Made by a program: the position numbers and the translations under genes. A DNA stretch of 12,347 nucleotides from JBDTMC01 sp039934475 (lineage in GTDB: Bacteria > Acidobacteriota > Terriglobia > Bryobacterales > Bryobacteraceae). Numbering within the stretch: position 1 is the first letter of the stretch; every line of letters starts with the position of its first letter. This document shows, piece by piece, positions 6,611 through 12,347 of this stretch. The notes under the pieces were generated by a model. It was not told where the DNA came from. It saw only the letters and a list, made by a program, of their open reading frames with translations, and ran no database searches. Location of the stretch: the NCBI GenBank assembly GCA_039934475.1, contig JBDTMC010000221.1, positions 1 to 12,347 on the forward strand, given 5' to 3'.

Positions 6611-8626
6611 TCAACGTATTTCGGGTTGGCACCGGACATTGCGCGGAACAAGGGTCCCCAAAACGCCACCATTACCCGTTGATATGCCCAACAGTCTTTC
6701 GCGAATGCGTTGAGCTTGAGCAAAAGTTAACACCCCGCCGTGTGCGTGCGGGTTTCGATACTCCTTTACATACCCGATTGTGCCTCTCAGGTTAGATAAA
6801 TCTATTCCCTCAGATATGCAGAACTCCTCGAGTTCGGGGCGGCGTGAAGTGAAGGCAACGCTAATTCTCTCCATTGACAGCCTGTCGTTGATATTTCCAC
6901 CTTTCATGAGCAAAGGCCACCAATTGCCATCCTCCATCTTACCATCTGGCCAATAGTTGATCCTCCTGGTCCTTAAAAAGATACAGAACCTGGTAAGTAG
7001 CCCATACTTCAGTTCGCACTCAAAAGCCGTGCATAGTGTCCCAATTCCGACCCCCGGATTCGGAAACGTTATATCGTGCAGAATAACTTCAGCCGCTACG
7101 GCATTTGTCCAAGCTTCGGGAACGAGAAATCCACAGATTTGGGAGCCAAGCGCTGTTTCCAAAGTATTTTCCGCTGCCTTGCTATCCTTCGCCTTCACGT
7201 TGGATGCTATATGCTCAAGCAGGCCGATCATCCGTGCTGCACTTATCGAATCGAGGCGGTCCGTTAGAGGCGAGAACTCCGGTACATTACCGTTCGAAGG
7301 CTCAACACCACTCGCTTCTTTGGTAGCCGCACAGGACGCTAAATACAATATTCTCTCCCAATCCAGTTCGCTGAAATCGCTGATTCTCGATTTGCGCTCC
7401 GACTTGGTCTGATCAGGCTGTTGGAAATTAAGGGAATGAATATAAAGCCTATGCCGCGTGAAATTCGCCGACAGGAGTTTCGTCCAAGTCTCAACGTCCG
7501 TTGCCTTCTCCACGACCAAACTTTTGTCAACATCTTTTAGATCTCCGTCAGTGGGCAGTTTCAGAGGTGGTACGTGATCGAATGCCTTGAGTTCGCAAAT
7601 ATGTTTCGCTATCAAAGCTGTGAGGAATTCCACCTCGCTGAGCCCTCGAACAAAGCGCTTGACGGCACTGCTGGCTTCGTCCCTGCGCCATACTAACCAT
7701 GGATTCTCCGAAAAGTGAGACGACTCACCGAATCGAGGTATGTGAGTTTCTTCATACCGTGCCATCAATAGACCGGTGAAGGCAGCAAGTTGTCCGGCGC
7801 GCATATGAAGGGCCTTAAGCCAGTCCTCCGCCTGCTGATCCTCTGTCCTGCCAGCGTTCTTCCAGCCATAGTCACTGATACCGGCAGCCTCCGCTTCACT
7901 GGGCAGCCATTCAAAGCCCCCCGCTTTCCATTCGGCCGAAAGCAGATCCCTGGCTCTCGTCAAACTATATCTTAAACTCACGACGCACTGCCTTAATAGC
8001 TCACCGAGTGACTTTAATCTAGCGGCATCAAATTCTTCGAGAGCCTCCTTCACGTAACTACATTCTTGAGCACAAGCCTTACAATCAGCGAGATGGCTCC
8101 TGTAATAGCTAGAGGTCCAATCTCCGATTTCGTTGTAGCCTTCCTTCTGTGCTTTGTTCACTTGTGCTAGCTTTTCGCACACATCGATGCCGGCTGCCAA
8201 TTCCTCGCCCCAAAGAATGTCGTCGTCAGGGAAAAAGAACTGAGGTTCTGTATCTCCTTCTCTCCGCTGGATGTGCTTGGACTCGGAGTCGGATGATTCA
8301 GCGGAACAGTCAGTTGTCATCCTGAAGGACCAGTCAGCATAGCGTCGTCCGGCGATCGCTCGTTCACTTTCCAGAAAGAGATCAGCCCACTCTTCCTGGA
8401 GCGCAAGCGCCTCGATCGTCAAATCTCGTTTACCTCGAGCCCAAAGTTGAAGCGAATCATCCGAGGGGGGCTCAAAGAGAAAGTGTTTTGCGGCGTTTAG
8501 ACTGCCGAGTCTGCCAATCCCCTGGAGATATTCCTCGGGTTTATAGTCACACTCACGGACTGCTTGTTCGGCAAGTTCCCGAAATGCGATCTGGAAGCGG
8601 TAGTCGAGATCAGCTTTTTTTGTCAT
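6611..8626 (-). CDS. Unknown 671-aa protein with HxxxCxxC motif and C-terminal HEPN-like RNxxxH motif
   Basis: I do not recognise the whole protein, but three parts are readable. Residues 12-97 are helical, containing ECDYKPEEYL, AAKHFL, LWARGKRDLTIEAL and LFLESER. They resemble a small module I recall from many bacterial endonuclease-like and defence proteins, often with LW..GRLDLTVEALVL. Residues 178-185 (HLADCKAC) form an HxxxCxxC motif like the zinc site of anti-sigma factors (ZAS/zf-HC2), with a further cysteine at 189. Near the C-terminus, in a helical region, R624-H629 (RNPHAH) fits the RNxxxH active-site motif of HEPN ribonucleases. No signal peptide or membrane segment is seen, so it is probably cytoplasmic. 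The gene starts 106 bases after the upstream operon ends. ATG 8626 has no ribosome site, but a good promoter sits directly before it. A sensor plus RNase effector, as in abortive-infection proteins, is my inference; the HEPN-like segment could instead be a non-catalytic helical domain. Confidence 0.85.
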   Translation of the reverse strand: MTKKADLDYRFQIAFRELAEQAVRECDYKPEEYLQGIGRLGSLNAAKHFLFEPPSDDSLQLWARGKRDLTIEALALQEEWADLFLESERAIAGRRYADWSFRMTTDCSAESSDSESKHIQRREGDTEPQFFFPDDDILWGEELAAGIDVCEKLAQVNKAQKEGYNEIGDWTSSYYRSHLADCKACAQECSYVKEALEEFDAARLKSLGELLRQCVVSLRYSLTRARDLLSAEWKAGGFEWLPSEAEAAGISDYGWKNAGRTEDQQAEDWLKALHMRAGQLAAFTGLLMARYEETHIPRFGESSHFSENPWLVWRRDEASSAVKRFVRGLSEVEFLTALIAKHICELKAFDHVPPLKLPTDGDLKDVDKSLVVEKATDVETWTKLLSANFTRHRLYIHSLNFQQPDQTKSERKSRISDFSELDWERILYLASCAATKEASGVEPSNGNVPEFSPLTDRLDSISAARMIGLLEHIASNVKAKDSKAAENTLETALGSQICGFLVPEAWTNAVAAEVILHDITFPNPGVGIGTLCTAFECELKYGLLTRFCIFLRTRRINYWPDGKMEDGNWWPLLMKGGNINDRLSMERISVAFTSRRPELEEFCISEGIDLSNLRGTIGYVKEYRNPHAHGGVLTFAQAQRIRERLLGISTGNGGVLGTLVPRNVRCQPEIR

Positions 8627-8631
8627 AGTGC

Positions 8632-8677
8632 ATTTTATGAAGCATCAACTAAGTCGCCAAGAGCCAACAGAGTCGCC
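8632..8677 (-). promoter_or_regulatory. Candidate promoter for the 671-aa gene, with repeated AGTCGCC
   Basis: Read leftward, TTGGCG (8655-8660) is followed by exactly 17 bases and TAAAAT (8632-8637). These match the -35 and -10 consensus at 4 and 5 of 6 positions. The -10 box ends 5 bases before the ATG at 8626, so transcription would begin at or next to the start codon. That fits the absence of a ribosome-binding site. On the plus strand AGTCGCC occurs at 8652-8658, overlapping the -35 box, and again at 8671-8677, 19 bases away, which suggests an operator. Confidence 0.45.
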
Positions 8678-8732
8678 TAATCGGATCGAGTAGGTGGTCT
8701 GCAAATCGTCCTATAAGGAATTCATGTTGCGC

Positions 8733-9656
8733 TTATCTCCGATTATTCACGGCCAATTTGCCTAGTGCGGTGATCATCAATGTCTTGATCTCCCTTCGTT
8801 GCTGCAGCTTTTGCACTTTTGCCTGGCATTGCGCCGCCAGTTCGTGCTGTCCGGCCGCCTCGAATTCTTCGATGGCCTCGCGAGAGCGTGTGAGCGAAAC
8901 CTCGATGCTGGCTCTCTCTTTTTCACATAGTGTGAGATCTCGTATCAGATATCCCAGGTCGATGAGCTGGTCAACTTCAGCGGCGTCCAGTGGAATCTCA
9001 CCGCTGCGCCAGCATTGCCCAAAGTTGGCCAGAAAACTAAGTTGATGAGGGCTCAGCCGGTGGCTCTTCAAATGGTCCGCACGCCCTTGCATGTCCGGCA
9101 GCAGCTTTTTTCGAATCGTATTCAGGCGCCGCAGGAAGCCCACGTCGGCTTTTACGCCATTCACGTACTTCGGGACGCTCTGCTCGTAAACGGCCGATTC
9201 CGCCAGAAACGGTTCATTCGTGACGGAATCAAAGAAACGCGCCAAGCCGTAGGGGCCGTCGTCCTCGATCTGGACGTGGATCGTCGAATCGATAGAAGCC
9301 TGCCCACGAATCGTGCGGCCGTGGTCGCAGTGGCCGGGGTTGCTTTTCAGGTAGCGAACTCTGCCGAACTCCTCGAAGTCCAAATCCGCGAATTTCCGTC
9401 TTCGGTCGCCCTTCTTCTGCTCGTGGTATAGGTCGGCCAGAATCTCCAATGCCCTTTGCTCACCATACTCCCCGAGGAAACCCTCGGGGTAGGTAGAGCG
9501 AGCGAAGTTCGGCATGTGAAAACCGGTCAACCGTTCATCCGATGGCTGCTCAAGCCGAACGCTCATGTCTGATGAACCGCCGTAGTGCACCTCTCCGCAC
9601 ACGCGTTCTCCGTCGATGATGGTTTCAATCTTGCGCTCGGAATTAGGTTCATGCAT
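8733..9656 (-). CDS. Hypothetical protein, 307 aa, helical C-terminus
   Basis: I do not recognise this protein. Its N-terminal part is mixed alpha/beta with many acidic and aromatic residues. The middle has a CDHGR segment. The last 70 residues are strongly helical and charged, and AIEEFEAAGQHELAAQCQAK recalls a UVR-like or coiled-coil helical hairpin. No membrane segment or signal peptide is visible. The frame is open up to an ATG at 9716, but I chose ATG 9656. It lies 5 bases after the stop of the preceding gene and has GAGG and GAG just upstream. The longer form would overlap that gene by 55 bases and add an unconvincing arginine-rich leader. It is the last of four tightly packed leftward genes, so it probably works with the TM0106-type helicase, the hydrolase and the small cysteine protein. 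Confidence 0.8.
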   Translation of the reverse strand: MHEPNSERKIETIIDGERVCGEVHYGGSSDMSVRLEQPSDERLTGFHMPNFARSTYPEGFLGEYGEQRALEILADLYHEQKKGDRRRKFADLDFEEFGRVRYLKSNPGHCDHGRTIRGQASIDSTIHVQIEDDGPYGLARFFDSVTNEPFLAESAVYEQSVPKYVNGVKADVGFLRRLNTIRKKLLPDMQGRADHLKSHRLSPHQLSFLANFGQCWRSGEIPLDAAEVDQLIDLGYLIRDLTLCEKERASIEVSLTRSREAIEEFEAAGQHELAAQCQAKVQKLQQRREIKTLMITALGKLAVNNRR

Positions 9657-9661
9657 AAGTC

Positions 9662-10012
9662 TCAATCCTCGCAAGGTTTCGTCGACTGTTCTCGCTCCTC
9701 GGACCATTCCCGGCATGTCCAGTGCTCGAAGACGAGTTGCCCATCATACTGGGAAAGCTCATTCTTGCACGCACCCCAGTCTGATCCAAGGGGACCCGAA
9801 AGCTTAACGTAGGACTCGCAATGAAGGCACTGTTTTACGAGTTCATCTCGCCAGGTTTCGGGCCAGGGCTCAACGCGGGCGACAACACCGGGCGCGAGCT
9901 CCCCCATTTCCGTAGCCGGCACACCCTTCGGCCACGTCCGGCTCAGCCGTCTGATCCAGCGGTCGTGAGTATCGCTCTCTTCTTGAAAACCATCATTCAC
10001 TGTCTTTGGCAT
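9662..10012 (-). CDS. Small cysteine-rich DUF3027-like protein
   Basis: This 116-aa soluble protein has C62-x2-C65, C82 and C100, with H97 near the last cysteine. The surrounding pattern is CxxCxxYVxLxGPLGxDWGAC, then S..DG.LVFEHWTC. It matches small proteins usually annotated DUF3027, and the cysteines probably bind a zinc ion. The biochemical role is unknown. ATG 10012 overlaps the end of the hydrolase gene by 20 bases and has AGAGGA about 8 bases upstream, which supports this start. The stop is 5 bases before the next start. The overlaps place it firmly in a four-gene operon, so it may be a small adaptor or regulator for its neighbours. That role is inferred from position only. Confidence 0.82.
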   Translation of the reverse strand: MPKTVNDGFQEESDTHDRWIRRLSRTWPKGVPATEMGELAPGVVARVEPWPETWRDELVKQCLHCESYVKLSGPLGSDWGACKNELSQYDGQLVFEHWTCREWSEEREQSTKPCED

Positions 10013-11138
10013 CGGAATCGTCCTCTATCCTGGAAAGGTATTGCGCATGTAAATCCAAACCAGACCACATCTCGGCCTGGAATTCGTAAAGTTCGGCCGG
10101 ATCTCCGGGGAAAACAGCCTCATCATCAAACGGGATCTCGAATTTTGAACCTGGCAGTTCTTCCACAACGAAGAAAATGTCCCACCAGGGTTCGTCTTCG
10201 TCGGTGGGATACTTAACCGTCCGTATGTAGATGCGATCGAACTTCTTGCGCCAATGATAAAAAAGCTGCTCTGCCGCGTTCCAGCGCGCAATAGTGGCGT
10301 TACGGCACCGGCCCTTGTAGTATCTGCCGTGTGTCAATTGAGCCTTTGAGAGAATTGGCCGTCCGGTGATATCGTCGTGTGTTCGAGCCCGAATGCGTTC
10401 GTGTATCAACGCTTCGACCGCCGCAAGGTCGTCCCGATTGAGTTCCGGATATCGAGTGAGAACCTTTTCCTCTGAACCCAGTTCCCAACAAAGGGCGCGG
10501 TAAATCTTATCGGCCCGGGTCTGCAATCCCTTAATGTGCGGATCGGACTGGCCTGGGTCACTCATCTGAGTTTGATCGCTGATTGCTGGGGGATACTCCG
10601 CGCCAACGCCGGCCAGTTCACCGTTGATATCCAAGCCACTCATGTACGCCACGATCACGCGCGCAAGTGCTTCTTTGTGGGCGTCGGTGTCGTGGCTTAG
10701 CCATGGCAGGTCGTGTGCCTCGGCCAGCTCCGGCCAACGCGAAGTTCGTCCGGCGATCACTTCATCTGTGGATGAGTAGAGCGACAAACGCCGCGGCGGT
10801 CTCCGTGTCAACTCCAGGCCATCCGCCGATGTGGGGGAACTAATGCAGATGACAGTGAGATCCTCCCGTCCCGTTTCCTGCAGACCGGCCGCGACAAGGC
10901 CGCCAAGGCTGATGCCGACCAGCAGCGCCCCAGCCTCAATCGGGAGTTCCTGCAGGAATTCCAGCGAGCGCTCCGCAGCCTGTATACCCTTCTCACGCCC
11001 GTGCGGCAACGACGGGCGCACATAAACGAGATCCGGGAATGCCGTCCGAAGGAGATCTTCCAGCTGCAAGACGGAACCTCCGGGCCAACCGCCTTTGCCA
11101 TGCAGCAAATAGACTGACGTGAATAGGGATGCTGCCAT
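9993..11138 (-). CDS. Alpha/beta-hydrolase fused to an unknown conserved domain
   Basis: Residues 1-165 form an alpha/beta-hydrolase: LLHGKGG (11-17, oxyanion region), nucleophile elbow GISLGG (75-80, with S77), D125 in SSTDEV, and H149 or H154 in SHDTDAH. This is a likely Ser-Asp-His esterase or peptidase-like site. After a polar linker (about 181-203) comes a second domain to 381. It has TRYPELNRDDLAAVEALI (228-245), faintly like the DUF433 helical region, and THGRYYKGRCRNATIARWNA (269-288), a pattern I recall from unnamed bacterial proteins of the HGxYYxGxCRNAxxARW type, often followed by a KYPxDExxPWWDxF-like stretch. The fusion has no function I can name. ATG 11138 shares one base with the helicase stop (TAATG) and has GGAAGGAG (11143-11150) 4 bases upstream, inside the helicase's last codons. 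Translation is thus coupled to the helicase, which implies joint function. No signal peptide is seen. Confidence 0.88.
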   Translation of the reverse strand: MAASLFTSVYLLHGKGGWPGGSVLQLEDLLRTAFPDLVYVRPSLPHGREKGIQAAERSLEFLQELPIEAGALLVGISLGGLVAAGLQETGREDLTVICISSPTSADGLELTRRPPRRLSLYSSTDEVIAGRTSRWPELAEAHDLPWLSHDTDAHKEALARVIVAYMSGLDINGELAGVGAEYPPAISDQTQMSDPGQSDPHIKGLQTRADKIYRALCWELGSEEKVLTRYPELNRDDLAAVEALIHERIRARTHDDITGRPILSKAQLTHGRYYKGRCRNATIARWNAAEQLFYHWRKKFDRIYIRTVKYPTDEDEPWWDIFFVVEELPGSKFEIPFDDEAVFPGDPAELYEFQAEMWSGLDLHAQYLSRIEDDSDAKDSE

Positions 11139-12347
11139 TAAACTCCTTCCTGCTCCACCAGAACATCGTCACGCCGGCCAAAACCGAACCGGGCGCCTGC
11201 ACGTTCGCCCGCGCCCTCTCCGGCAGCCGCCACTCTTTCGTTCATCAGCACAATGCGGCAAAAGAGATTGACGAGTTCAATCTGGTCAATGCGGCCACAT
11301 TTTGTTCGCGCCAGCTTCGGGCTCGACACGACGATGGCCAGAATTTGCGCACGCGAAATGGCGACGTTAAGCCGGTTCTTGCTGAAGAGAAATTCGATCC
11401 CGCGCGGCGCCGCGTCCGCGGAACTGGCTGCCATGGAAACGATGACCACCGGAGCCTCCTGTCCTTGAAATTTGTCGACCGTCCCGACCCGGATCCCGGG
11501 AAATCGCTGTCGCAGCCTTCGCACCTGGAGGTTATACGGAGAGACGATCAGTACGTCGCTCTCCCGGAAGGCTCGGGCGACGCCGCTGTCAACAATCTCA
11601 GCGCGCATCAGCCCCTCAACGATGTCCGCAATCGCTTCCACTTCCTCTTCCGATTCACATTGATTGCCGTCGTGATCGACAGGAACGTATGCGACGCCGC
11701 AAGCGGCCCCCACTCTCGTTCGGGCGTCAGTACCCAGCCGCAATTCACGGGTAGAAGTGACCGTCTCCGCCGTCAGCCGGCCATCGTAAACGGCGTCGGA
11801 GATAAAGGCGCAAATCTCCGGTCTCATGCGCCACGTCCGGTTCAGGAAGATGCCGAGGTCTTCCGGAATAGTGGGCTTGTTCTGCAGCAGATACTGAAGA
11901 ATCGACTGTCCGCTCTCATTCGGGTGAGTGCCCTGCGTAGGCTGGTCCAGTTGCATCTGGTCCCCCATCAGAATCAGGTTTTCGGTACTGGCGGCCACCC
12001 CCACCAGGTTGGCCACGGAAACTTGGCCGGCCTCATCAATGAAGAGATAATCAAATACGCCCGCTGCATTGGGATGGGAGAATAGCCACGCGGTCCCTCC
12101 AACAAGATCCGGAACCACATCGAGTTTGAAGAGATCTCCGGCCGTAGCGCATTTCTGTACCTCGCCGCCGTCGGCGTCCTGTTCGCCACCCACCTTGGCC
12201 GCAGTGAACCTCAGTCCTTTCGCGTGCGCAGCTTTGACGCTGTGCCCCAGCAGAAGATCGACCGCACGATGGCTGTTGGACATGATCCCCACCCGCTTGC
12301 CCGCGCCGAGCAGTGCGGCGATCATGCGCGCCCCAGTATAGGTCTTC
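11138..12347 (-). CDS. TM0106-type RecB-like nuclease/helicase, C-terminal UPF1-like helicase part
   Basis: The frame is open to the right edge, where the first visible residues are KTYTGA, the end of a Walker A loop (GxGKT) cut by the window. Numbered from the Met at 12325, it shows Walker B DEAG (97-100), GDQMQL (121-126), the TWRMRP region (164-169), motif V GTVDKFQGQE (281-290) and motif VI LNVAISRAQ (319-327). This is an SF1B UPF1/DNA2-like helicase. The wording of the motifs closely matches the C-terminal half of proteins annotated as TM0106 family RecB-like putative nuclease, so a Cas4/RecB-like nuclease domain is expected upstream but is not visible. Such enzymes process DNA ends. A low-complexity tail of about 30 residues, rich in Ala, Gly and Arg, follows the core. 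Its stop overlaps the hydrolase start. It is the first visible gene of the leftward operon. Confidence 0.93.
   Translation of the reverse strand, partial: KTYTGARMIAALLGAGKRVGIMSNSHRAVDLLLGHSVKAAHAKGLRFTAAKVGGEQDADGGEVQKCATAGDLFKLDVVPDLVGGTAWLFSHPNAAGVFDYLFIDEAGQVSVANLVGVAASTENLILMGDQMQLDQPTQGTHPNESGQSILQYLLQNKPTIPEDLGIFLNRTWRMRPEICAFISDAVYDGRLTAETVTSTRELRLGTDARTRVGAACGVAYVPVDHDGNQCESEEEVEAIADIVEGLMRAEIVDSGVARAFRESDVLIVSPYNLQVRRLRQRFPGIRVGTVDKFQGQEAPVVIVSMAASSADAAPRGIEFLFSKNRLNVAISRAQILAIVVSSPKLARTKCGRIDQIELVNLFCRIVLMNERVAAAGEGAGERAGARFGFGRRDDVLVEQEGV

Noticed and set aside
8615..8621. Run of seven A (minus strand) at codons 2-4 of the 671-aa gene as a programmed slippage site
   Set aside because: The frame is continuous for 671 codons, and no downstream stimulator or alternative product is evident.
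9657..9716. Upstream ATG 9716 as start of the 307-aa gene
   Set aside because: It would overlap the preceding gene by 55 bases and add an arginine-rich leader; ATG 9656 has better spacing and a GAGG/GAG site.

Overview
The window is bacterial DNA of moderately high G+C (judged by eye) from an accessory, defence-island-like region. Coding is dense, genes overlap by a few bases, and nuclease and helicase families predominate. The phylum cannot be fixed from the sequence. There is no rRNA, tRNA, CRISPR array, integrase or complete insertion sequence. The two halves converge: everything intact before about 6.2 kb reads rightward, and everything from 6.6 kb to the right edge reads leftward.

Left half (+ strand): the C-terminal part of a phospholipase D (PLD) fold protein enters from the left edge. 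It overlaps by 8 bases a 1111-aa SNF2-type helicase with a large insert in its second RecA lobe. The pair looks like a nuclease-plus-translocase defence module, related in logic but not demonstrably identical to DISARM. A 645-bp gap follows. It holds, on the minus strand, the fossil of a BrxR/CapW-like winged-helix regulator, broken by an early amber codon, a one-base frameshift and loss of the C-terminal part. Next comes a calcineurin-like metallophosphoesterase.

Right half (- strand, read from the right edge): the C-terminal helicase part of a TM0106-type RecB-like nuclease/helicase is coupled by a TAATG stop/start overlap to an alpha/beta-hydrolase fused to an unknown conserved domain. That gene overlaps by 20 bases a small cysteine-rich DUF3027-like protein, followed 5 bases later by a 307-aa protein of unknown function. 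These four form one evident operon. After 106 bp comes a 671-aa protein that appears to have its own, possibly leaderless, promoter. It carries an anti-sigma-like HxxxCxxC motif and a C-terminal RNxxxH motif of the HEPN RNase kind.

The best candidates for undescribed biology are the 671-aa HEPN-like protein, the four-gene operon around the hydrolase fusion, and the PLD/helicase pair with its decayed regulator. Family calls rest on motif reading and memory of family sequences; no searches were run.
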